DNA from: Bacillota bacterium
Lineage (GTDB): Bacteria > Bacillota > Clostridia > Peptostreptococcales > Anaerovoracaceae
Assembly: GCA_017472365.1 (NCBI GenBank)
Contig: JAFUQN010000040.1
Coordinates: forward strand, 1 to 43,806
Direction of reading: 5' to 3'
Length of the DNA: 43,806 nucleotides
Shown here: piece after piece, positions 7,486-14,964 of the stretch
Position numbering within the stretch: the first letter of the stretch is position 1
How the letters are laid out: every line of letters begins with the position of its first letter
Position numbers and translations under genes: made by a program
The notes under the pieces: model-generated
What the model saw: the letters and a program-made list of their open reading frames with translations, nothing else
Told to the model about the DNA's origin: nothing
Database searches by the model: none

Positions 7486-7591
7486 GTTGTCACCTATCAT
7501 TCATTTTCCGGAGTTTTCAGGAAGTTACCGGAGCCGACGTTGTTTTCTTATCTGAAGCGTATCATATTGTAACATGAAATGCAACCAAAAA

Positions 7592-7630
7592 ATGATATAA
7601 TTTCACAGCTTTGTGATATTAAAATGATAT
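7592..7630. promoter_or_regulatory. Candidate operator with phased TGATAT repeats
   Basis: TGATAT occurs at 7593-7598, 7614-7619 and 7625-7630, spaced 21 and 11 bases, about two turns and one turn of DNA. Between the first two lies the dyad TCACA-GCTT-TGTGA (7603-7616). The site is about 110 bases upstream of the HTH gene, as expected for an autoregulatory operator. Inference only. Confidence 0.4.
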
Positions 7631-7658
7631 GTTTGTTACCTATCATAAGGAAGATGCT

Positions 7659-7735
7659 CCCGCCGGCAACCGCTTCGCGGATCTTCCGCGCAACATAAAA
7701 CCCGCCGGCCGGAGGCGGGGCGGGTTGCCGAAACG
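7659..7735. repeat. Two opposed GC-rich GRTTGCC hairpin elements
   Basis: One copy on the minus strand reads GCGAAGCGGTTGCCGGCGGG. A second on the + strand reads GGCCGGAGGCGGGGCGGGTTG then CCGAAACGG. Each is a GC-rich dyad ending in GGTTGCC. The two face each other and can also pair (CCCGCCGGC with GCCGGAGGCGGG-type arms). They match other copies in the window. Confidence 0.5.
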
Positions 7736-7787
7736 GTAAAAATTTTAGAAAAAATAGCGAACCTCCGAACACTGTCCCGGGGGTTCG

Positions 7788-7796
7788 TGTTATACT
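7788..7796 (+). promoter_or_regulatory. Extended -10 promoter of the WG/TPR genes
   Basis: TGTTATACT is an extended -10 (TGN plus TATACT). No clear -35 is present. Transcription would start near 7803, leaving a leader of about 75 nt with a GC-rich hairpin before AAAGGAG (7866-7872). Confidence 0.55.
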
Positions 7797-7817
7797 AGGG
7801 ATAAATTAAGGACATGA

Positions 7818-7842
7818 GCCGCCGGGGCGGCGATTGCCGGAG
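7818..7842 (+). repeat. GRTTGCC hairpin element in the WG gene leader
   Basis: GCCGCC-GG-GGCGGC forms a 6-bp GC hairpin and is followed at once by GATTGCCGG. This is the same hairpin-plus-GRTTGCC pattern as at 22122-22165 and 34901-34930. Confidence 0.45.
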
Positions 7843-7878
7843 AACGTTCGTGTGTAACGAAAGATAAAGGAGACTATC

Positions 7879-9411
7879 ATGAAGGAATATACCGCACCGC
7901 AGGTGACTGTAATTGACAACTGGGAAGAACTGAAGATCGAACCGGCGACGCTGGAATGGGCGCTGGATGTAGAAAAGAATCAGATCGTGGTGACCAGCCG
8001 TTTTGAAACGGTGGAACCGGAAGATGAAGAGGATGAAATGCGCTACTTCAAGCTTCGCCCTGAGGCTGTGGAAGTCCTGCGTGTGGATTGTGATCCGGCG
8101 GAAATCGAAATCGTCAAGGAAGGTGTGGACGAAGAAGGAAACAAGTTCAAGACCATCGTGACTAAGAAGCAGAATGTGGCTTTTGAAATCGGTGCTCCCG
8201 AAGGGGAACTGAAGGAATGGATGGCTTATGGAGAAGATTTTTCCGTATACTGGGGCGATGTGGACAGCTATTATACCGTAGCATTCCACAAGGATGGCCG
8301 CTGGTGGTTCCTGGAACTGAATCACAATAATCTGGGACTGATGGGTTACACTTATTGGGATGATGAAGCCGACAGAGATGTGGAAGTCCCCTTCAGCTGT
8401 GAAACCATTCATCAGATGAGTACATATGAACCCTATATTCACGGAGAAGGTGAATATGATGGAGAATATACCATGAGCGGGAGAGAACTGTGGGTGATCT
8501 GCGAAGATGGTGATGATCAGTATGGTGTACGTTTCTATGAAGGATGCGGCGATGTGGAACATCTGAATCAGCATCTGGGAGACGGTGAAGCTTGGACGAA
8601 GATCGAGCTTGTGGGAGAATCCATCACGATTTCTACGCTGGAAGATGAAGCTGGCGTGAAGAAACAGTGGGTTCGCAACGGCTTTTTCAACGGAGTACTG
8701 GCTCTGTATGATCGCGAAGCGGAAGATAGTGAAGAATTTCAATATGATGTCATCAACGGAAAGTTCCTGCGCATTGTTCAGGGAAGTCGTCTGAATTTGT
8801 ACCGCCTGAAGGCTGTCTATAGCTTTGGCATGGATATGAAGGATGATGAAAACGAAGTGATCCGTGATATCAAGGCGGGTTTATACGGATATCTTGGAAT
8901 CGAAATCAAGGAACGCTGCGACGGATATTTCGTGGTAGAACAGGAAGTTCCTGCAGGAAGCCGTAAAAAAGTACAGAAGCGTATCATCTGTGATGACAGT
9001 TATGTGGGCGGTGTGTACGATGATGCTGAATTCCTGGGATTGGCAGTGGAAGGACATGCGCCGCTGTTTAAGGTAAAGAAGGATGGCTATTGGGGAGTTA
9101 TCGATGAAACCGGAATGGTTGTGCTTCCCCTGCATTATACAAAGATCGCGTCTGTAAAAGACGGAGTCACCGAAATCAACGGCCAGAAGGTGATTTATGA
9201 CTTGTTCCTGGAAGAGTTTGGCCGAAAGGGCTGGGGATATGTTACGGAGGAAAATGAATTCTTCCAGACGATTCCCTGCGAATATGAATGTGTAAAGATG
9301 GACTTCTATGGAAACGCGGTAAAGACGATCCGCGTGGAAAAGATGGGCCGTATGGCGACATATGATCTGGATGGCCGACTGAAGGATGAATTCAAGCCGG
9401 GTAGAATCTAG
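7879..9411 (+). CDS. Acidic WG-repeat-containing protein
   Basis: A 510-residue, strongly acidic, beta-rich soluble protein with no signal peptide or membrane segment. One clear WG repeat lies at about residues 396-440 (FKVKKDGYWGVIDETGMVVL, then PLHYTKIASVKDG). A weaker copy may follow around 455-480 (GRKGWGYVTEENEFF). Residues 1-380 show a repeated Asp/Glu-rich strand pattern (DGRWWFLELN, DDQYGVRFYEG) but no family that I recognise. WG repeats are beta modules thought to bind proteins or ligands and often occur in accessory genes. The promoter lies upstream and the TPR gene starts 29 bases later, so the two are cotranscribed. Divergent from the HTH/Hsp70-like/2H unit. Confidence 0.75.
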   Translation: MKEYTAPQVTVIDNWEELKIEPATLEWALDVEKNQIVVTSRFETVEPEDEEDEMRYFKLRPEAVEVLRVDCDPAEIEIVKEGVDEEGNKFKTIVTKKQNVAFEIGAPEGELKEWMAYGEDFSVYWGDVDSYYTVAFHKDGRWWFLELNHNNLGLMGYTYWDDEADRDVEVPFSCETIHQMSTYEPYIHGEGEYDGEYTMSGRELWVICEDGDDQYGVRFYEGCGDVEHLNQHLGDGEAWTKIELVGESITISTLEDEAGVKKQWVRNGFFNGVLALYDREAEDSEEFQYDVINGKFLRIVQGSRLNLYRLKAVYSFGMDMKDDENEVIRDIKAGLYGYLGIEIKERCDGYFVVEQEVPAGSRKKVQKRIICDDSYVGGVYDDAEFLGLAVEGHAPLFKVKKDGYWGVIDETGMVVLPLHYTKIASVKDGVTEINGQKVIYDLFLEEFGRKGWGYVTEENEFFQTIPCEYECVKMDFYGNAVKTIRVEKMGRMATYDLDGRLKDEFKPGRI

Positions 9412-9440
9412 AGACCGACTGGTTTGGAAGGAGACCTACC

Positions 9441-11951
9441 ATGAATAAAAAAGATACAGCGGGTCTGATCTACGACTACGTCGTGACCGGTCGAAATCAG
9501 GCTGATATCGCTGCGGATTATGATACGGACCAGTGGGGCGGCGTTTCCGGAACGCTGATGCGCTACGGGTTTTACGACGGAACCCGTGGTGGCTATAAAA
9601 AGAGATTTATTCGCGGGCTTCACGGACTGACGGTCACTGAGGGGATGATCTACGATTATCTGAGACAGTGGGAAGAGGGCGACGATTATTACTTTGAAGA
9701 CTTCGTAAAGGATAATTACGATTATTACGCGAAGAAGCAGAAGGTCGGTCCTTATGCGAAGACCACGACGACGAAGACTACCACGACCAGAACCAATACG
9801 GGACGGTCGACGGGTTCAACTGCCGGTCGGAGCGGTTATGGGAACGGTGGTTATAGCGGCGGGTACCAGCCGACCTATACCTATACACCTCCGCAGAAGT
9901 CCGCCTGGGAGATCCAGCAGGAACAGGCTGCGGAAGCGAAGAAGAAGCGCTATGACAGCGTGATCCGGTCCTACAATTCTTCGGACTGGAACGGACTGAT
10001 CCGCTTCTGCGACGTGTATTCCAGCAACAACCAGATGGATACGCCGGAAATGTGGTTCTACTATGGTTACGCTTACCATCAGTTGAATCGATATAGCGAA
10101 GCGATCAACGCATATCAGAGATATCTGAACACTTACCCTGAACGGAATAATGTGACCACCACCAGAAGTAACATTGCATATTGTCAGGTGGGCGTCGGGA
10201 GAAAGCAGGAAGCGCTGAACGAACTGAAGTACTGCCAAGAACGCGGATATAACGTTCCCAATCTGGCTTCCCGAATCCGTGAACTGGAAGAGGAACTGAA
10301 CAAGACCAGTACTAAGGAAGAGGCAAAGCGCGCCTACAACGCGCAGAACTACGAGCGCTGTTATCAGCTCCTGCGACCGCTGGCTGGATTTACCACAGTG
10401 GGGACAACGCTGCGCAGTTATCAGTCCAAGCTGGGCGATATGGCCTTTGAACTGGCGTATTCTGCAGCAGAAACCGGTCGTAAGAAGGAGGCGGAAGGGG
10501 CTTATACGGCTTATATTTCCGCATGTCCCAACGATCCGATTGGGTATAACAACCGTGCCATCATCTACAAGGAGTGGGAATGGTACGAAAACGAGCTGAA
10601 GGACCTGGAAAAGGCCTGGTCCCTGGGTCACCGGAAGAACAACATCGAAAGCAGAATTGCCACTGCGAAGAAGAATATTGCGGAAAAGGAAGCGAAGAAG
10701 AAGGAAAAGGCCAAGTTCGACGGCGACATGACGTATCTGGATCAGTGCTTCGATCAGAAGAAATACGAGCTGGTTTGTAAGACCGGGGAATACTGGGCAG
10801 AGAAGAACTGGGACCTGGGTTATCGTTATTTCCGCTACGCGTATGCGTTGGCGGAACAGAATCGCGATAACGAGGCGCTGTTGAACTACACCAAATATCT
10901 TCAGAAATATCCCACCGACCAGGCATCTCTGAATAACCGCGCGATTCTTTTGGAACGTGCAGGTCGTTTTAAAGACGCGCTGGATGATCTGAACAAGGCG
11001 TACGGACTGGGTCAGCGTGATTATAATATCGAAGCCCGCATCGCGCGCTTGAAACAGAAGATCGAAGACGCGGATGTGGAAGCGAAGAAGAGAAAGCAGT
11101 TCCAGGCTGATGCAGAAGCAGCGACAAAGAGCTTCGAAGCGGCAGAATACTCTGATGTGGTGGACCGACTGGAATCGTGGTTTGAACAGAACTACGACAT
11201 GGGAGTTAGTTTGTTCCGATACGCCTATGCGTTGAATGAAGTGGGTCGCTCGGAAGCTGCGCTTTCTGCATACAACCGTTACCTGAGTAAGTACGAAGAT
11301 TCCATGGCTGCGTACAATAACCGTTCGATTCTTTGGGAAAAGAAAGGGGAATTGGACCGCGCTCTGGAAGATTTGGAAAAGGCCTATGAGCTGGGAGAAC
11401 GGGAACGCAACATTGATGCCCGCCTGACTCGTCTGAGAAATGCAAAGGAAGCGAAGAAACAGGCGGAAGAACGTCAGAAGCGTTGGGAAAATACGAAGCG
11501 CATCGTCAGAAACCTGATGGCGATCATCGATCAGCCTCTGTACGCTGTGAATACTGTGAAGGAACAGCTTCAGCCCTGGGTGGATGACGGTGAAGACCTG
11601 GAAGACTACTGGGCACTGTACAGCTGGGCACAGGGGATTACCGGCGATTTAAATGCCGCAGAAGACCGCTTCGAGTGGATGATCACCTGCGGAGATCACG
11701 TGGGCGAAGCCTACAAGTATCGCGGCTGGATGTTTGCCCGTCTGTGGGACGAACAGAAAGACGAAACCTATTTAATCAAGGCTCTGGAAGACCTGAAACG
11801 GGCGTCTCAGTATCTGACCGCTGATTCCAAGGTGAGCATGCTGTACGACCGCATGAAGAGCGAAAAAGAAACTCTGGACGAAGAACGTCGTCGCGCGGAA
11901 GAAGAACGGAAGCGCCAGGAAGAGGAAGAATTCCTCTTGTTGATGATGTAA
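9441..11951 (+). CDS. Large TPR protein with four tandem modules
   Basis: An 836-residue soluble protein. Residues 1-105 form a tyrosine- and aspartate-rich N-terminal domain (GLIYDYVVTG, GMIYDYLRQW) unlike any family I know. Residues 107-150 are a Thr/Arg/Gly/Tyr low-complexity linker. Four related helical modules of 125-130 residues follow, starting near 170, 294, 428 and 559. Each holds a TPR pair and a closing segment of the type NNRAIL.ERAGRFKDALDDLNKAY.LG.R..NIEARI. The last 60 residues are a charged coiled coil (EEERRRAEEERKRQEEE). TPR repeats are protein-binding scaffolds and often partner Hsp70 proteins. An Hsp70-like gene lies in the divergent unit, which suggests but does not prove a joint complex. 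GGAAGGAG precedes the ATG. Confidence 0.85.
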   Translation: MNKKDTAGLIYDYVVTGRNQADIAADYDTDQWGGVSGTLMRYGFYDGTRGGYKKRFIRGLHGLTVTEGMIYDYLRQWEEGDDYYFEDFVKDNYDYYAKKQKVGPYAKTTTTKTTTTRTNTGRSTGSTAGRSGYGNGGYSGGYQPTYTYTPPQKSAWEIQQEQAAEAKKKRYDSVIRSYNSSDWNGLIRFCDVYSSNNQMDTPEMWFYYGYAYHQLNRYSEAINAYQRYLNTYPERNNVTTTRSNIAYCQVGVGRKQEALNELKYCQERGYNVPNLASRIRELEEELNKTSTKEEAKRAYNAQNYERCYQLLRPLAGFTTVGTTLRSYQSKLGDMAFELAYSAAETGRKKEAEGAYTAYISACPNDPIGYNNRAIIYKEWEWYENELKDLEKAWSLGHRKNNIESRIATAKKNIAEKEAKKKEKAKFDGDMTYLDQCFDQKKYELVCKTGEYWAEKNWDLGYRYFRYAYALAEQNRDNEALLNYTKYLQKYPTDQASLNNRAILLERAGRFKDALDDLNKAYGLGQRDYNIEARIARLKQKIEDADVEAKKRKQFQADAEAATKSFEAAEYSDVVDRLESWFEQNYDMGVSLFRYAYALNEVGRSEAALSAYNRYLSKYEDSMAAYNNRSILWEKKGELDRALEDLEKAYELGERERNIDARLTRLRNAKEAKKQAEERQKRWENTKRIVRNLMAIIDQPLYAVNTVKEQLQPWVDDGEDLEDYWALYSWAQGITGDLNAAEDRFEWMITCGDHVGEAYKYRGWMFARLWDEQKDETYLIKALEDLKRASQYLTADSKVSMLYDRMKSEKETLDEERRRAEEERKRQEEEEFLLLMM

Positions 11952-11967
11952 CAGGAACGCTATGCAG

Positions 11968-11990
11968 CCCGCCCGGGACGGGCGGGTTGT
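11968..11990 (+). repeat. GC-rich hairpin after the TPR gene
   Basis: CCCGCCC-GGGAC-GGGCGGG is a 7-bp GC stem directly after the TPR stop and is followed by TTGTTGGG. There is no real T-run, so it is at most a weak terminator or attenuator. It resembles the GRTTGCC element family but lacks the exact core. Confidence 0.4.
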
Positions 11991-12073
11991 TGGGAGAAAA
12001 GCAAAGGGCGGTGATTCTGCTGAAAATGGGTTTTTTATCGGATAAGATCCGCTTTGCCGGAGAGGGATAATCA

Positions 12074-12619
12074 ATGACATACATTCATACGTATCGCGGA
12101 AACGCTGTAAATATCGAAAATCCACAGCTGGAGGTCATCGATATCGAAGATATTGCCCATGCGCTGGCGTTTCTTTGCCGCGGAGGCGGCCATACAAAGT
12201 TTTTCTTTCCGGTGGCCCGTCACTGTGTCTATTGTGCAAAGGAAGCACAGGCCCGGGGATATTCCAATGAAGTAGTTCTGGCTTGTCTTCTTCACGATGC
12301 GTCGGAGGCATATATGGTGGATCTTCCTTCACCGATCAAGGACAACTTGTTTCCGGAATACCGGAATTACGAAGGAAAGGTTTTGGAGTGTGTTTACCGG
12401 AAGTTTATCGGCCGGTCATTGACTGATGAGGAATTGCGTCTGGTGGACGATGTGGATCATACGCTGCTGATGTACGATTTGAAATACTTGTTGAATATGG
12501 ACGTGACCCTGCCGGAAATACACATTGAGTTGAAGTATGAGTTTGAACCTTTTGAACGCTCCTACCAGGAGTATCTGAACCTGTTTCAGGAACTTACAGA
12601 TTCTGTAGAAAACGTGTAA
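12074..12619 (+). CDS. HD-domain phosphohydrolase, YfbR-like
   Basis: A 181-residue metal-dependent phosphohydrolase of the HD superfamily. The metal ligands are visible: His50 in ARHCVYCAKEA, His74-Asp75 in CLLHDASEAYMVDLPSPIK with Glu78, and an Asp in the DDVDHTLLMYDL segment (125-128). The spacing and the phrase HDASEAYMVDLPSPIK match YfbR-type 5'-deoxynucleotidases and the phage-encoded phosphohydrolases of similar length. It probably acts on (deoxy)nucleotide monophosphates in the cytoplasm. It begins 122 bases after the TPR gene with no strong terminator between them, so it may be the last gene of that unit, or may stand alone. A bidirectional terminator follows. Confidence 0.85.
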   Translation: MTYIHTYRGNAVNIENPQLEVIDIEDIAHALAFLCRGGGHTKFFFPVARHCVYCAKEAQARGYSNEVVLACLLHDASEAYMVDLPSPIKDNLFPEYRNYEGKVLECVYRKFIGRSLTDEELRLVDDVDHTLLMYDLKYLLNMDVTLPEIHIELKYEFEPFERSYQEYLNLFQELTDSVENV

Positions 12620-12660
12620 CTTGATTTTTAAAGATTGCTTTGTCGGAGTGACCTTAACAA

Positions 12661-12716
12661 AAAAACGACCAACGGTCTTTCGGGTGATAAGCCCAGGGAC
12701 TGTCGGTCGCTTTTTG
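12661..12716. terminator. Bidirectional terminator between convergent genes
   Basis: A 12-base arm at 12666-12677 (CGACCAACGGTC) pairs with GACTGTCGGTCG (12698-12709) with one mismatch and one G-U pair. T-runs flank it on both strands (TTTTT after 12710; AAAAA before 12666). It serves the HD gene and the leftward lipoprotein gene. Confidence 0.85.
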
Positions 12717-12751
12717 TTGTTTCAACAATATATCTAAAAAAGGAGCTCTGA

Positions 12752-14638
12752 CTACTTTTCTGCAGGAGCATCGTCGTTCGCCGGTGCATTGGTACCTTCG
12801 TCACATACGCCGCTAAAAGCGTTGACCTTGTCGGTCAGATAGAATTCCGTAGAGGAAATCACGGGCGCATTGTCGCCCTCAGGCTGAGGATTTTGTCCGT
12901 TCTGATCACCATCCGGGCGCTGACCGCGATTGTTTCCGAATCCGCCAAACAGTTCCATGAGCTGGCGGCCGTCGGTACAATCAAGGATCTGTTCCACAGT
13001 GACTTCCGTATCGGCGTTGAATTCCTTCATCTGCTTCAGAAGTGCTGCAGCGCCGTCTTCCGTGATGGTCAGAGTACCATCTTCATTCATGGTGACGCCC
13101 TCAATATTTTCGAAGGGGTTTCGCTTGGAACCGGGGTCGCCCATGCCTTCCGGGCGTTCGCCAGGCTCGAACCCTTCCGGACGCTGGTCGCCCTCGGGGC
13201 GATTGCCGCCGAAGTCGCGGTTACCGCCACCGCCAAAGCCTCTCATACCCACGTCAGTGCCGGTGAATTCCTGCTTTACGCCGCCGTCAAAACCAGTGAC
13301 GGAGTCGGGGTCGAAGAGGCCATCCACATCGGTACCTCTGACGTCGCCGCCCACGTATACATAATAGGTCTTACCCACTTCAAAGTTGGGGGAGCTGAGA
13401 ATTGCTCCCTGATAACCGCGGTTGTGAGAACCGGTGGTTTCGTCCTGGTCCGGATCGTAGGCGAAGACGATAATACCGTCTTCAGTTGTAACGACGATGG
13501 CTTCATCGTTATTCTGCGCTGCCGCAAATTGCAGGTTCATGGTTACTTGTTCAGAATCGCTTTCTGCCCAGTCCATGGTGGAGCCGGTAGCCATGACAGT
13601 ACCGCCGTTGATGTAAGAACCGAGATCGGCATCAAGACCGGAATCGCTCTGGGGTTTTGCTGCAGAGATCACCGTACCGCCGTTGATCATCAGATAGCCA
13701 TTAGAGTCGATACCGTCACCTTCGTCACCCAGTCCCGCTACGATATGCAGAGAACCGCCGTTGATCGTAGTGACGGAAACATTATCTTCGTTGGTGTTGA
13801 TTCCGTCGTTACCGGAGGAGATGTTGATCTTACCTCCATTGATCGTCAGATGCATTTCGGTGTCCAGGCCTTCATTGGAAGCTGTGATATTCAGAACACC
13901 ATCACCTCTGTCTCCACCATCCACGTTCATGGTCATTTTGGAGTAGAATGCGGCGTCATATTTATGAAGTTTCTTTTCCTGGCCGTTATCTTTGTAGATT
14001 TTAGAAACATAGGCACCATCGATATTGTTGACGGAACCGTCAGCGATGATCACATTGGCGCCGGCCTTTGTGGTGTCCACATCGGGAACGGCTTCGTAAT
14101 CTTCTGTTTCACCTTCATCATAAGCAACCCAGGCTTCGTTACATTCATAGACATCATAGAAAATCACAGCCGGAGCGACTTCGCAGGTGATATCCACGCC
14201 GTCCAGGATCAAAGTGACGACGGCTTCCGGATCGCGTTTGGCATCTTCGCCCAGATCCACGGCAACCTGTCCTTTGGACAGGCTTCCGGTCACCCGATAC
14301 GTTCCGGCTTTTGTAATATTAACTACGGTGTGAGCGGCGGCATCTTCAGCGCTGTGTTTATCCGCGTCAGTACCTTCGCCATAGGCATTTCCGTTGTCAT
14401 ACGTATCGCGGTCTTCATAGTAGACGATATCGTGGGATGTATAGACGGCCGAGCCTTCGCTTTCAGAAACGGCATTCCCGTCCACAGTGATGCCATCGTC
14501 GGCTAATACGATCTGAGTGGCATCAGCCCAGTTATCGGAGTCGTTCGCATTGGGATTTCCGGAACATCCGCTGAAAGCAGTGCCCGCCAGCATGGTCAGT
14601 GCCAGAAGTGCTGCACCGCGTCGTTTTAATTTCGTCAT
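12752..14638 (-). CDS. Cthe_2159-like carbohydrate-binding beta-helix lipoprotein
   Basis: A 628-residue exported lipoprotein. The signal peptide (residues 1-24) ends in a lipobox, AFSGC, so Cys25 should be lipidated and the protein tethered to the outer face of the membrane. Residues 40-420 match the carbohydrate-binding domain family first described for Clostridium thermocellum Cthe_2159 (DUF4353). They carry tandem beta-helix rungs of the type LTINGGKINISSGNDGINTN and GYLMINGGTVISAAKP, and the segment VTLILDGVDITCE near residue 145. That family binds cellulose or pectic acid and calcium. Residues 470-520 are a Gly/Arg/Pro/Glu-rich linker, and residues after 580 form a Gln/Asn/Pro-rich tail. 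AAGGAGG precedes the ATG. The leader contains a perfect 20-bp palindrome. Confidence 0.85.
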   Translation of the reverse strand: MTKLKRRGAALLALTMLAGTAFSGCSGNPNANDSDNWADATQIVLADDGITVDGNAVSESEGSAVYTSHDIVYYEDRDTYDNGNAYGEGTDADKHSAEDAAAHTVVNITKAGTYRVTGSLSKGQVAVDLGEDAKRDPEAVVTLILDGVDITCEVAPAVIFYDVYECNEAWVAYDEGETEDYEAVPDVDTTKAGANVIIADGSVNNIDGAYVSKIYKDNGQEKKLHKYDAAFYSKMTMNVDGGDRGDGVLNITASNEGLDTEMHLTINGGKINISSGNDGINTNEDNVSVTTINGGSLHIVAGLGDEGDGIDSNGYLMINGGTVISAAKPQSDSGLDADLGSYINGGTVMATGSTMDWAESDSEQVTMNLQFAAAQNNDEAIVVTTEDGIIVFAYDPDQDETTGSHNRGYQGAILSSPNFEVGKTYYVYVGGDVRGTDVDGLFDPDSVTGFDGGVKQEFTGTDVGMRGFGGGGNRDFGGNRPEGDQRPEGFEPGERPEGMGDPGSKRNPFENIEGVTMNEDGTLTITEDGAAALLKQMKEFNADTEVTVEQILDCTDGRQLMELFGGFGNNRGQRPDGDQNGQNPQPEGDNAPVISSTEFYLTDKVNAFSGVCDEGTNAPANDDAPAEK

Positions 14639-14675
14639 GAGGAAAACCTCCTTATTTTAAAGTATTGTTTCTGTT

Positions 14676-14695
14676 GCGGCCCTGTACAGGGCCGC
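14676..14695. promoter_or_regulatory. Perfect 20-bp palindrome in the lipoprotein gene leader
   Basis: GCGGCCCTGTACAGGGCCGC is a perfect palindrome 38 bases upstream of the minus-strand start codon. In RNA it would form a very stable hairpin; in DNA it could be an operator. It has no strong T-run on the minus strand, so a plain terminator is unlikely. Confidence 0.55.
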
Positions 14696-14802
14696 TTTGA
14701 TTTGAATGGTTGAATTTATCATACACCCGGTTTGTGGTTATTTGGTTTTATTTTTTTGAAGAATTGGTGAAATGTTCATGAAGTGAAATGTCTCATCCTG
14801 AT

Positions 14803-14877
14803 TTTACAAAGCCGATGATTTTTTTACAAACCTTTCACTTTTCTGTGATAAAACCTTTTACAAACCGGGGCTAAGAT
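14803..14877 (+). promoter_or_regulatory. Candidate Pho-box region and -10 of the pst operon
   Basis: TTTACA occurs at 14803-14808, 14823-14828 and 14857-14862, with a related TTCACT at 14834-14839. The spacing of 20, 11 and 23 bases is close to multiples of the helical turn. Bacillus PhoP binds TT(A/C/T)ACA repeats spaced 11 bases apart. A -10-like TAAGAT lies at 14872-14877. Phosphate-starvation control is inferred. Confidence 0.5.
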
Positions 14878-14964
14878 GACATTGTACCGGGCGGAAGATG
14901 GATACCCGGCCGATTATGAAAACAAAGATGTCACATAACATAAAAAGAAAAGGAGTGTATGACA

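Noticed and set aside
12026-12070. 14-codon ORF MGFLSDKIRFAGEG ahead of the HD gene
   Set aside because: No suitable SD is near the ATG. It ends just before the HD start, which could be coupling, but there is too little evidence to call it.
12893-14506. 537-codon open frame on the + strand
   Set aside because: It is the antisense shadow of the lipoprotein gene, whose signal peptide, lipobox, beta-helix rungs and ribosome binding site are all on the minus strand. The + frame has no site and no family resemblance.
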